Source: Cristatella mucedo (Eukaryota; Bryozoa; Phylactolaemata; Cristatellidae). From it: a stretch of DNA of 18,500 bases. The notes beneath the pieces were generated by a model that worked only from the letters and a program-made list of their open reading frames with translations, searched no databases and was not told the origin of the DNA. The position numbers were made by a program, and so were the translations under genes. Every line of letters starts with the position of its first letter. The stretch's first letter is position 1. Positions 8,438 to 17,612 of the stretch are shown one piece after another. The DNA lies in the NCBI GenBank assembly GCA_009760855.2, contig WPIO01000017.1:6585001-6603500 (forward strand). Direction: 5' to 3'.

Positions 8438-8532
8438 GCCAATACCAATACCTGCTCGAAAGCCTTGTGGTCCTTGTTCCTGAACTGGGAGGCCCGGATA
8501 CCCGCGACACCGGCAGGGCAGGGCACTACTGG
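8437..8532. other. GC-rich island between TA microsatellites
   Basis: About 95 bases of GC-rich sequence lie between two TA tracts. On the minus strand one frame reads [21 protein letters not shown] and is followed by CAG|GTATTG, which resembles a splice donor. No acceptor or family match is clear. It may be an exon scrap or part of an unknown repeat. Confidence 0.25.
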
Positions 8533-8560
8533 CCAAAGTATAGATAGATGTTGAAATTAT

Positions 8561-8645
8561 TAATATACATATATATATATATATATATATATGTATATCT
8601 ATATATATATATATATGTGTGTGTGTATATGTGGTATATGTGTGC
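8561..8645. repeat. TA/TG microsatellite
   Basis: (TA)n changes to (TG)n and TATATG units near its right end. Confidence 0.9.
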
Positions 8646-10495
8646 ATACGGGTAATCGTCGTGAGAGCATCGGCTGCCTAGCTGTATAAAAACTGTGCAT
8701 AAAACTTCCGAAAAGAAAGTGCAGCCACATTCAATAGTCATGTAGATTTATTTTAAAGATATAGCAAAGAAGTGCGAAGCATCCATATTACGTCACCACC
8801 TGGACTGAGCTAAAAAAGCTCTGTAAGCGACGGACTGACGGATAGAAAGTGTGAAGCGATTGGTATCTCGGTGTCCGGCGAGAAGAGAGCAGTTTCTAGC
8901 TATCGCTGCTTGAATAGCAGAGAAAACGTGCTGATTGCCGTTAGCAAGATCTCTGATCGTATTCATCAAACTCTAGGTCCTCCAAGGAAATTTGAGTCCC
9001 TCTGGATCTTCCACTACATGCTGCCGACCTAAAGCCAAGGATATGCTGGCTGGGAAACACAGGCAACACCTTAAATGTGCAAAAACGGCTGGAAATTCTG
9101 GACTAACGAGTCATATTAGGTAGCATTCACACGGCAAGAAATATTCACGAGGCAAAACAGCAGATATTAAGGTGCAGGCTGACATTAAAACTGGTCGTAC
9201 GAGCACTGCAATTTAACGTGTGCTGGTTAAAATAAATTGTACATGCTCCTTGACCTCTCACTGTCTTCCGACCCATCGAACTTCCCTAGTCACCCTTCCA
9301 TGATGCGTTACTCATATTCTCACTTGGATGGCATCAATATTTTTCAAGTGGAATGCGAATGAAGCCAGAGATTTCTTTCTATTTACCTGAAACTTCGAAG
9401 AGGTGCAGTTAAAAGCAAAGGCTTGGACACTGCTTCAAGAAGTCTGGGTCTGTCACCGATCTAGCCAGTTTCAAACGCTTCCTCCACGTCTACACACATA
9501 AGCTGAGGAAAGACAGTCGATCCTATCATTTCATTTATAACTCAAAAGTAAAATCCTCCCAGTTACACGAAAAAGAAATTTTGGAGCCAGTGAATAATTT
9601 GCTACACAACTCAGTGTAGTCTCACTATATAAATATCAACTGGACGGCCGATAAGAAGGGTCGAAGGTCGAATACCGAAGGTCTTCCACCTTCATCTTGG
9701 TTGAAAATCTCACGGCGTTCAGCATGACTCAAACGATGTGCCAGTGACCCATGTATGAGCTTTCTGTCACTAGCACAAAAGCTGGCAAACATTTGGACCA
9801 ATTTTCACCGTAGCTTATCAGAATCCACGTCGAACTTGAGCCAGCTGGTGCTGGAAAGAAGTTCCTTGACTTGGAAAGAGGTCTATCTATGATAGGGCCT
9901 TTGAGACAGTCGAGGAGATGATTCTATAACACAAGTGCATACTTTGTAAAATTCCTAAAACTAGTGTAATTGCTTACGTTGCCTCACAGCATAGGATTGG
10001 GCTGTGCAGTTGCAAGCTGAGCAGATATATACTTATTTTCCTCAGAAAATGTCGCCGGTGCAACAGCAGTAGGCTCAGATGAAAAGAGAGTAGTGGATGC
10101 ACACTTTGGACTTTAGCGCTTTTAGCAGTACATCTTTGGACAGCAGGACGTTCTTGAATAAGAACAAAAGCCCTTCCTGTGCATTGCCAGTAAGCTAACA
10201 CGGGAGCTGGCACCAAGGGAAAACTACACCTTTCTTTACTGTGAGGGACACTAGTTTACCCTTGTTTCGAGCCCAAGCAAGAGATTGCTGCTAGCAGACA
10301 TCTTGAGTTAGGTGTCACATCCACAAAAAACCTTGAGCACAAGTAGAACGGCGATGAGCAGATTGCTGCAGTCATCATGATATCGCAGCATAAAGTCAAG
10401 CAAGAATTCAGTAGATGAGCCACGACAGATAATCAGACATACAAGGTAATTTTCTTGACAGCTTGCCACTGGCAGATGCTCAAGAATATTCACTA
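8646..10495. other. Stretch of about 1.8 kb without a recognised gene or repeat
   Basis: I find no supported gene. The minus-strand frames at 9974-10216 and 10308-10502 show no domain and no splice sites that I can trust. A plus-strand reading near 9430-9530 (SVTDLASFKRFLHVYTHK) vaguely recalls the C-terminus of CR1-type elements, but it is too short to call. Confidence 0.4.
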
Positions 10496-10499
10496 GGGA

Positions 10500-11600
10500 C
10501 ATGTAAGAGTTTTAAGCCCAGTGCACTGGCCCAGACAGAGGTTTGAAGGGGACCTGGCTAAGTGCAGGATATTCAGGGTACGATGTAGGCATGCAACGGC
10601 TGTCAGGTAAACGAAAATGCAAATCCTGCTGAACTGTGGAAGCGAGTTCCACAGTATGAGACCTGCAGAGCTAAAGCTACTGTCGCCAACGGCCTTTAAG
10701 CGGAGGAAGGGAGCAGCTAATTGATTGTCCACACATGACCTGAGGGTGCGAATAGGCTGAAACTGGTGCAGCAGTTCAGCTAGGTACGAAGGAGCCAAGC
10801 CGTGGCAGGCCTTGTGGGTCAGCCTAAGAACTTTGCTCTGTATCCGTTGCTCAACCGGTATCCATCCTAGATCTTTTATCAAAGGAGACACGTGCTGAAA
10901 CCTCTGGGACTCTCAAAACTAGCCTTGGAGCCATATTCATAGTCAGCTGCAGTGGCCTAGTTGCTTTCTTTGGTAGCCCAGCCAAAATGGAATTACAATA
11001 ATCAAGCTGAGACAGAACGAAGGAGCTAGTTAAATTTTTGGCAAACCACCATGGAAGACAGCTCCTAATCTTGGATAGGGATCGGACGTGATGGCTAGCT
11101 GCAGAAGCAGTCTTCTGAATGAAGCTTTTAAAATTGAGGCAGCTGTCGAAAACGACACCCAAGTTTTGATCACATGGTTATGGTCGCACAACATCATCTA
11201 TTAGAAGAGCAAAGCTTTTTAATCCAGCCACATGCTTAGGGTGTCCTATGAGTAGCAGTTCGGTTTTATCATCATTTTGTTTCAAGAAGTTTTCCGACCT
11301 CTAGGATCGAATGTCGGCAAGGCAAGCATTCTGTTTCTCAGTTGCTGCGGCAGATTCCGACGGTTTGAATGAAAATTACAGCTGAGTAATGGCAGCATAG
11401 AAGATATATCCTATTCCATGGGCCTTACTCACTTTTCCAAAAGGTTGAGTGTAAATGGAGAACAGCAAGAGACAGAATAAGGACCTTTGAGGGACTCCAC
11501 AGGTGATCAGTCTCGTGTGTGAGCAATGACCGAGACATTTGTTACCACCCTTGGGGAGATCGATATAACATGGAGTCTGCACTACCTCTGTTTAGTATGT
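10500..11600 (-). pseudogene. LINE family 2 reverse transcriptase, C-terminal half, antisense
   Basis: On the minus strand, in order, I read: CGVPQRSLFCLLLFSIYTQP (near 11510), where the usual G of GVPQGS is R; FYAAITQL near 11395, where the catalytic YADD has become YAAI; FLKQNDDKTELLLIGHPKH near 11270; LGVVFDSCLNF near 11155; SQLDYCNSILAGLPKKATRP near 11000; and LGWIPVEQRIQSKVLRLTHK, HGLAPSYLAELL and ILWNSLPQF between 10870 and 10640. This is the C-terminal half of a CR1/L2/Rex1-type RT. Frameshifts, internal stops and loss of the YADD aspartates make it inactive. The sequence differs clearly from family 1 copies in this window, so it is a separate family. The 3' boundary, near 10500, is uncertain. 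Confidence 0.85.
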
Positions 11601-11743
11601 AGCAAGTCAAACTTATGGTGCAAGCCCCCAAGGCCATGCCGAAGAATATGGTTTGTAACCCGACTCTGCAGGTAGGCAGAGGTACATGAAGCACCCTCTG
11701 TCTAAAGGCACGTGTACCTAGTTTGTTTCCTCGGTCACCAACG

Positions 11744-11765
11744 AATAATAATAATAATAATAATA
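11744..11765. repeat. AAT microsatellite at LINE 3' end
   Basis: Seven or so AAT units form the terminal tail of the antisense LINE that continues to about 12330. Confidence 0.9.
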
Positions 11766-11776
11766 TTGCACTTGAT

Positions 11777-11816
11777 AAAGCGCCCTCAGAGAACTTAATC
11801 TCTTTCTAGGCGCTTT
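11777..11816 (-). other. Best-preserved LINE 3' stem-loop
   Basis: The outer arms AAAGCGCC (11777-11784) and GGCGCTTT (11809-11816) pair perfectly. The inner arms AGAGA (11788-11792) and TCTCT (11799-11803) pair around a 6-nt loop. It sits next to the terminal AAT repeat, where LINE reverse transcriptases of stringent type recognise their RNA. Confidence 0.75.
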
Positions 11817-12330
11817 ACATTTGCTGCAAAGTGATACGCAATAGAATAGTAAGTAAAATCATGCTTGAAAAACAAACAAAATGAATAACATGGTTAGGGG
11901 TTACATGCACTGGGTCAGCATGCAAATGTGGTTAGTGGCAGCATGAACAGTGTCAGCAAGCATAAGCACATCGAGGACGAATAACAAGGACCCACTAAAT
12001 GCTGTCCTAAATAGGTATGTTTTTAAGTTTCTTTTAAATGTGGTCAGGTCAGGGGATGTTCTGATGCAGGTCGGGAGGGAGTTCCAGGCTGTGGGAGCAT
12101 ACGAGCTAAATGCACGGTCTCCAAAGGATTTAAGGTTTGTACGAGGTATTTCTAGACTGTTGGATTCCGAAAAGCGAGTGGTGCGATGCTTTGCCTGATG
12201 GGGTAGTATATCTGACAGATAGGCTGGAGCCATAGAATGAAGAGACCTAAAAGTGAGCGACAAAACCTTGACAATCTGCTGATGAGTGCCCAGCTGAATG
12301 GTACACGGACAGTGGCAACACGACACATCT

Positions 12331-13620
12331 GGTCCACCTGCCCGTGGAGCAGGTACAAATTGGGGTGGTAAACACGTAGGGGCCCAGGCTAGATCTTGCA
12401 TGCCCATCAAGTAGCTAAGTGACATCTCATGGCCCTAACAAGTGGCTGAAACGTTCTATTCCTAAGGTCCACAAAATATTGAAGAAATGACAATGGCTTA
12501 GTTGCTGCAGTCTCTATGTTTGGCATAAGGCACTCATCAATCACAATAGATCAGCAAAGCATCGAGCATCAACACACAGCCGATTGTGGCATTAAGTAAG
12601 CCTTCTCTTTCGACCCTGGCTGTGATAGCTTAACTACTATGTGGACTAAGGCACCTCAAGCATCGACATGTTTTCCTGAACAGGCGATTAAGAGCACTGT
12701 CCTGGATGTGTCTAAAGCTCGAGATGCGACTAGAAATGGGCATATCTGTTAGCATCAATAACATTTGGACAACTACACTCAGCTAGGGTTTTCAGGTTTT
12801 GCTCAAATTTCTCGGCACTAGCTACTTATTTTATTTTTTTACTTATTTTAACTGTCCTCGGGCTTTCAGCTTCCTTATCAGGAAGAGAGATGTTACATAG
12901 AAGATCAAGAAGGTGTGCCATGCCATGGAAGCATTGCAAGGCAGCTGCTCTGTGGTACAAGGGCACATACAAAGCACTTAACTTAGGCGTAAGAAGCTTG
13001 CCGGTCAGCCTAAATAGAATTCAGCAAGACATTCTTAGGCCATTTGTGCAGGCAACCATGATGGGAGCATGACACACCTTTGCCGCCTGCTGACCTCATC
13101 AAGCGAGGCACAGCACACGAAGGTTGCTCAGGAATCAGATATAAGACTGAGCAGACTGCATGCCAAATCAGGACAAAATAAAAATATGCAAACTTTATAC
13201 AGCAAGCAAACTGACAGCAAGAGCAGCTCATAAATAGGGTGTCGTGCATTCAGATAAATGCATTTAAAATACTGATTAGTAAGTAACCTGACAGATTCTT
13301 ATGTTGCCAGTGAATACGATATCGATCAGGATACGTCGAAAACTCTTCTAAGCTTCAGTTGAAATTGAATTGCAAACCAGGCTAATTACTTTACTGGACC
13401 AGATGCTCAGCACAGTTAACTCGCAAGTTGCAGCCTATGCAGAATCTACTTACACTGCCATGCAGGTACAGCCGATGCAGTTGCCATAGAACTATTCCTC
13501 TGGTAAGCCCACCCAAAGCCATGCGTATGGTGCATACCTGAGCAACACGAGCTGGCGCCTAGAGCACCTCTGCCATCCGTTCTCTCAGAGCTGCCCTTTC
13601 TAATGAGCAGTCATACTCAC
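12331..13620. other. Stretch without a recognised gene
   Basis: No gene or known repeat recognised. A T-rich tract lies near 12825-12850. If the nucleoredoxin-like gene continues to the left of its exon, this is its intron. Confidence 0.4.
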
Positions 13621-13708
13621 CTTCACGAGTGATGAGATCTCCGGTCGCACCATCCAGGATCAAAAACGTGGGTATTCCCCTGATGCCAAATGCCTGTGAC
13701 AACTTGCT
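13621..13708 (-). CDS. Exon of a nucleoredoxin/tryparedoxin-like thioredoxin-fold protein
   Basis: Between a splice acceptor (TCTCTTGCACAG, ending at 13709) and a strong donor (GAAG|GTGAGT, intron from 13620) lies an 88-bp minus-strand exon. It has 29 codons plus one base, and begins SKLSQAFGIRGIPTFLILDG followed by ATGDLITREG. The FGIRGIPTFLILD block is the cis-proline segment of thioredoxin folds, and the following TGD-ITREG is typical of nucleoredoxin and tryparedoxin-like oxidoreductases, which reduce disulfides through a WCPPC active site. That active site would lie on an upstream exon (higher coordinates), which I could not find in this window; the next exon to the left was also not found. 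The flanking sequence is full of transposon remains, which suits long introns. Family assignment rests on these residues alone; other thioredoxin-like (rod-derived cone viability factor type) proteins are possible. Confidence 0.8.
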
Positions 13709-14171
13709 CTGTGCAAGAGATAATAATGATCTCAATTTTACACTTTAATTAGGATGTGTAAATGGCTGTGCTGCAGCACACAAATATGCAGGTCCAAGCA
13801 GGAGCTTAGAGGGAAAGCAAAGATTGCATACTCGTGCAATAATTAAGAAATAACGAATGGGCTCAGTCTTTCTATTTCGAGGCTTTGATGGCACTTCACA
13901 GTTAAACAGGTCGGCTAAACCAGTATGTCCAAGCAAGACACTGTCACAACAAGAAGCTGTTAAGTTCATCCAGAAGCCAAAATGATGGCATAATTTTTTG
14001 CAAAAGGGAAGCCATTCATCTGACAATTCAGCAAAACCACTCCTGTGCTGATTAACAAGTAAATAACGGAATTGATTAGAATATGACGTAATGGATTAAC
14101 GGCACACACATCTGACAAGTTTCAGCAGTGCATGCCAAGTTCTAAACACAACAGATTCGTGTGAAGAACTT
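13709..14171. other. Intron-like stretch right of the exon
   Basis: No gene recognised. The minus-strand frame at 13745-14026 shows no domain. The 20 bases nearest the exon are pyrimidine-rich on the minus strand, consistent with a polypyrimidine tract. Confidence 0.4.
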
Positions 14172-14215
14172 GGGTGTTGCATAACAGCTGCCAGGGCTGC
14201 TGTTATGCGACACCC
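14172..14215. repeat. Near-perfect 44-nt palindrome
   Basis: The arms GGGTGTTGCATAACAGC (14172-14188) and GCTGTTATGCGACACCC (14199-14215) are continued inward by GCC/GGC around a 2-nt loop. Twenty of 21 positions pair, one as G-T, with a single T-T mismatch. It would fold as a stable hairpin in RNA or single-stranded DNA. No flanking element was identified. Confidence 0.8.
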
Positions 14216-14360
14216 TTTGTAGGTGAGCCTGTGGAGTCGAGATTAGGATAAGGTTAGGAGAGCCGAAGTTACTACTGCCGATCTGCAATACCTCATTGGC
14301 AGCCCGGTCCTGACATTGACCATTGTTCCGAGGACAGTGATTTAGCAGATTTAGTAATTT

Positions 14361-14537
14361 TGCATGCTTACCCTGTGCATGTCACCCCTAACCACGTTGT
14401 TCATGTTGTTTATCAAGTGTGATATTACTCACAATTCAAACGTGTTCCCTTGCAGCATATGTAAAGTGCCCAGGAAGAGATTGAGTTATCTGAGGCTGGC
14501 ATATCAAGTGCATTATTATAATTTTAATTATTATTAG
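14361..14537 (+). mobile_element. LINE family 1, isolated 3' UTR and tail
   Basis: GCATGCTTACCCTGTGCATG and CACCCCTAACCACGTTG follow the 3' UTR of the copy ending at 8150. The tail AAAGTGCCCAGGAAGAGATT...GGCTGGCATATCAAGTGC and an ATT-rich end (14506-14537) close it. No coding part. Confidence 0.8.
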
Positions 14538-14807
14538 TCTTTATCGAGGTACTGTAGTTAGCCGATCGCAGGAGTTTAGCCGACACAAAAGGCATGAGTA
14601 TAGGTAGACCAAACAGTCTAGCCACTGAATACGAACTGAATGGAGATAGCAAAAGAAGTAGAGTTAACACTCCAAACTCGCGATCGAGTCGAACACTCAA
14701 CTAACAGGATCGCCGAGTAAACAGTAGCCAATAGGCCCCAGTGGGAGGCCATGTGTGGTTTGACTCTGCCTTGCATAAGCTAGGCAGAGGCAAATCATAC
14801 ATTTGGT
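14538..14807. other. Spacer between two LINE fragments
   Basis: No gene. Near 14763-14788 there is a small inverted repeat, CTCTGCCT ... AGGCAGAG, with a loop of 10 bases. Confidence 0.35.
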
Positions 14808-15475
14808 ATGGGCAAACCAAGTGTATTTAAGAAATTAGAACAGGTAACTCTCAAAATCGGCTCTGCCAGCATATCTCCTGTTGAATCTGTACGAAATCTA
14901 GGTGTCATGTTCTAAAGTGACCTTTAATTAGACGACCACATCAGCTCCACGGTCAAGTCTGCCTACTTTCAGATACATAACATTGCTAAAATTCGGGCTT
15001 GTTTAGATAAGGATACCACGTCTAAGTTGGTCCATGCATTTTGTGACATACCGACTTTACTTCTGTAACTCACTTCTTGGTGGCCTACCAGCATGAGCAG
15101 TCAGGCGATTACAGCTGGTGCAAAACTCCGCAGCTGGGCTTGTCTGTCGTGAGCGTCGCAGTTGCCACATCACGCCACTTCTCGACGACCTGTACTGGTT
15201 CCCAGTCAAGCAACGGATCGACTTCAAGGTTATGTCACTCACCTTTAATCACTTCCTTCTTTCGGCTCCAGCCTACCTATCAGATCTACCCCTCCACCGG
15301 GCCAAGCATTGTACCACCTGCTTTTCGGAATCCAACAGTTCACCCATACCTCGAACAAACCTCAAATCCTTTGGAAACCGTGCATTTAGTTCGTATGCTC
15401 CCCAAGCTTGGAACTCACTCCGACTTGTGTCACGACATCCCCTGACTTGACCACATTTACAAAGAACTTCTAAAC
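14808..15475 (+). pseudogene. LINE family 1, internal RT fragment lacking both ends
   Basis: It begins ATGGGCAAACCAAGTGTA and follows the copy at 7246-7905 at about 85 percent identity by eye, through VRNLGVMF, the same TAA after VMF (14913-14915), the region equivalent to DFCNSLLGGLP, and then LLDDLYWFPVKQRIDFKVMS and FGNRAFSSYAPQAWNSL. It stops matching near 15475, inside the coding region, so the 3' UTR, hairpin and microsatellite tail are all missing. Frameshifts and stops make it inactive. Lack of the tail means it is not a simple truncated insertion; later deletion or segmental duplication is more likely. Confidence 0.85.
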
Positions 15476-15578
15476 CTATTCATGACTTATTTATGACTAT
15501 TTGTGACTTCCTTCGTTGCACCTTTTTGTCGTCGTTATCTGTGATAGGTACACATATGTTCTGGTTCGTGGTGCTCGT

Positions 15579-16052
15579 TTATGGTCCCAATTTCTGTAAG
15601 CTGTTACCGGTACACAATGGCTGGCTGAAACCACAGCCTCGAAAAAAATCCTGGGCAGATTCTGTGTAGGCATGTCCATTGGTTACCAAAGGCAGAACCA
15701 GCATGACGTCCTGCTGCCAGTCGGTCAAGCTCACTCTTGCAGCTTTTGAATACTCTAACTCAGCTGATCCAAGCTGAATCTGGGTAATAGCGGAAGTCTC
15801 AGTGGCCATTGCCAGTGACAGCAAAGTGGGTCGTAGTGCAGTGACGGAAAGCTGGAAGTTTTGGGCAGCATCAGTGAGAGAGGCGGATTGAGATGAGAGG
15901 GACATCTGCCAAAGGCTAGTGCCATTCTGTCGCCAGATCGGCAGGCGCAGCAGCAGTAGCAGGTCGGGAAGCAGAAGTATTCCCAATCTATCGATCAGCA
16001 GGGAGGATGGAGCACCCTGGCTGCAGTCGATGAACAGAACGACAGCTGATTG
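15579..16052 (-). other. Open frame of unknown product (157 codons), possible exon
   Basis: The minus-strand frame is open from the codon after TAG (16053-16055) to TAA at 15579-15581. It reads QSAVVLFIDCSQGAPSS, then a Leu-rich segment (LGILLLPDLLLLLRLPIW), then SQSASLTDAAQNFQLSVTA, LAMATETSAITQIQLGSAEL and SLTDWQQDVMLVLPLVTNGH. The composition looks protein-like and the run is long for the GC content. It lies on the same strand as the nucleoredoxin-like exon. Candidate donors are AAGA|GTGAGC at 15735/15734 and TTTG|GTAACC at 15687/15686; the acceptor side is weak. I do not recognise a family, and there is no ATG near its start. It could be a host exon or a piece of an unlisted mobile element. 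Confidence 0.3.
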
Positions 16053-16330
16053 CTACTCTTTGCATATATTCACCAGTAACTGGTATTTCGGTCAGAGACA
16101 TTGCTTGCTGTTGTCTCATACTATACATTAGCCTACTTTGCTTGTTGGCAAGAGCTGCTCATGATCACAGTAACAGAAAAACTTGCAGCTCGGTTGTGAA
16201 AAGCTGCCCAACGAACTGCTGAGGTAGCTTGGTTGTGCACAACCATAACTAAATAAATAAATACCAGCTAGCTGATTTAACAGCCACTTTTGTATAGCAA
16301 AAGATGAGCCTTTACGGCTATCGCCACCAT
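16053..16330. other. Spacer, short AAAT repeat
   Basis: No gene. An AAAT tract (16248-16263) could be the tail of the SINE whose tRNA-like head is at about 16335-16435. Confidence 0.35.
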
Positions 16331-16334
16331 TTGC

Positions 16335-16435
16335 ATCAGCGATAAATAATCGCCCACCGCAGGATTCAAACCCACGAACTCGGAACCGAGATCGTGAAAA
16401 GCAACCACCTTACCTAGTGTGCCATCAGGCTGGAC
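16335..16435 (-). mobile_element. tRNA-derived SINE head
   Basis: On the minus strand, TGGCACACTAGGTAAGGTGG resembles an A box and GTGGGTTTGAATCCTGC a B box with its T-arm, about 50 bases apart. The T-stem pairs with two G-T wobbles. A tRNA-like spacer (CTCGGTTCCGAG) lies between. Without a proper acceptor and D stem it is not a functional tRNA. The body continues to the left, possibly to the AAAT tract near 16248. The head resembles that of the SINE at 17605-17745 (shared TAAGGTG, TCGTGGG, CCTG). Confidence 0.6.
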
Positions 16436-16879
16436 GACCGAAGCCACATGCATGAACGTGCTAACATACAGAGCTTGGCATGGCAGCATGAGTGTTATTA
16501 GCCATTCTTACTATTTTACTATTCTGTTATTAGCCATTATCTGCCATTCAATGATCGATGGCCATTTTTGCAAGTTGCCGAAAGATGATAATTTCAATTT
16601 ATATTCAGTCCCAAAAATTGCTGGCACTATGGCAGCACATGCTTCGACTATTACTCCGTTCGGGTAATAAGAGGATCTTCTACCGTGTGAGGCTTACTAA
16701 CTATGCGCACAACAAGTGAACATAAACTTGACAGCCCACAAACAAAAGCATAATCTGTTGTTATGAGGCTACCTCACTCGATTATTCATATTTTCTATAT
16801 CAGCCCAGACATGGATAACACAAGTTTCCGGTGCCTCTGCTGTAGCATTATACCGAGCCGGAATTTTACTGAAAAGGTC
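16436..16879. other. Stretch without a recognised gene
   Basis: AT-rich, no domain-bearing frame and no known repeat recognised. Confidence 0.4.
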
Positions 16880-17170
16880 AGCTATTTATGTAGGGCTACT
16901 GCTGCCTGAGCCGCCTGCTGATGTCGTCCCAAAAACGTTCGATGGGGTTCAGATCTGGTGACTGGCTTGGCCACATCATCAGTACTACGCTGGGTATATA
17001 AAAAACTTTACGTGCTTTATGGACATGGCTTAGGGACGTTATCTTGCTGACAAATATACCGACTCCCAAACACTGTGTTTGCACTTTGCAAACCAACTTC
17101 CTTAACCCCCTAAACGTATATGTGTTGGTCCAGAATACTTTGATCTTATGCCGAGCTCCAAAAACTATTG
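16880..17170 (-). pseudogene. Tc1/mariner transposase, C-terminal remnant
   Basis: The minus strand encodes WPSQSPDLNPIERFWDDISR followed by RLRQQ and TAG at 16896. This is the hallmark around the third catalytic acid (the E of NPIE) of Tc1/mariner DD34E-type transposases. Upstream, at about 17040-17065, a different frame reads YICQQDNVPKPCP, the segment with the second catalytic aspartate (QQDN). The two lie in different frames, so a frameshift separates them; the first frame shows HVHKARKVF in between. No N-terminal helix-turn-helix, first aspartate or terminal inverted repeats were found. It is a dead fragment of a cut-and-paste element. Confidence 0.85.
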
Positions 17171-17570
17171 CAGCAAAGCAGTCCTAACATATTTGCTTCA
17201 AAATTTCACTGGAAGCTGAAGGGACGACTTTAAATTTTCCCTTAATTATTCTTATGCCTCACTTTCGAGGACCAAATACTGTCAACTTGGTTTCGCCTGT
17301 TTATAAAACAGAATTCAAGTCGTGTTCTGCCCAGCAGGTATGGTCCTGAGCCAAGTAAAAGTAGTCTACTTAATGGTGGCTGGTAAGCAGAGGGTCGTAT
17401 TGTCCAACCCACTGGAAGATGCCACTTTCCGAGAGTCTCCTACTGACTGTACCTTTTATAATGTCAAGCCTTGCAGTTTCATTGTAGGCCGTGCAAGGTC
17501 TCGAAATGAGGCAGTTTCACTGCTATATGCAACGTTATTATGGGCCCGTCACCTCTGATGCCGGTCTTTC

Positions 17571-17572
<2 letters not shown>
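17171..17572. other. Stretch without a recognised gene
   Basis: The left part may be further decayed transposase. The plus-strand frame at 17322-17558 shows no domain. Confidence 0.35.

Positions 17573-17610
<38 letters not shown>
17573..17610. repeat. TA microsatellite at SINE 3' end
   Basis: About 38 bases of (TA)n. On the minus strand it directly follows the SINE tail. Confidence 0.9.

Positions 17611-17612
<2 letters not shown>

Larger units (their letters stand above)
11744..12330 (-). pseudogene. LINE family 1, 3' end with RT C-terminus, antisense
   Basis: The minus strand encodes a continuous C-terminal segment: VKVLSLTFRSLHSMAPAYL, SDILPHQAKHRTTRFSES, IPRTNLKSFGDRAFSSYAPT, AWNSLPT, then FKRNLKTYLFRTAFSGS, ending at a TAA near 11903. 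The 3' UTR (containing TGCATGCTGACCCAGTGCA-like sequence) and a complete hairpin tail follow, then the AAT tail. Upstream of about 12290 the match to the other copies fades, so it is 5'-truncated or rearranged there. This C-terminus is the least damaged of the family 1 copies here. Confidence 0.85.

Noticed and set aside
8205-8741. Minus-strand frames made of IYIYIY-type peptides
   Set aside because: They are translations of TA/TG microsatellites, not genes.
9420-9530. Short plus-strand reading SVTDLASFKRFLHVYTHK like the end of a CR1-type RT
   Set aside because: Too short, and no flanking RT motifs or tail could be found.
12900-12960. Possible next nucleoredoxin exon with a PW motif on the minus strand
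   Set aside because: Only LPWHGTPS followed by a stop; no acceptor, and no match to the rest of the family segment.
13554-13620. Extension of the nucleoredoxin-like exon past the donor (frame stays open to a TAG)
   Set aside because: The GTGAGT donor is strong, and the added residues do not resemble the family, whereas splicing after the first base of the Gly/Arg codon would.
16335-16435. Functional tRNA gene
   Set aside because: A- and B-box-like sequences are present, but acceptor and D stems do not pair properly and there is no clear anticodon loop. A SINE head explains it better.
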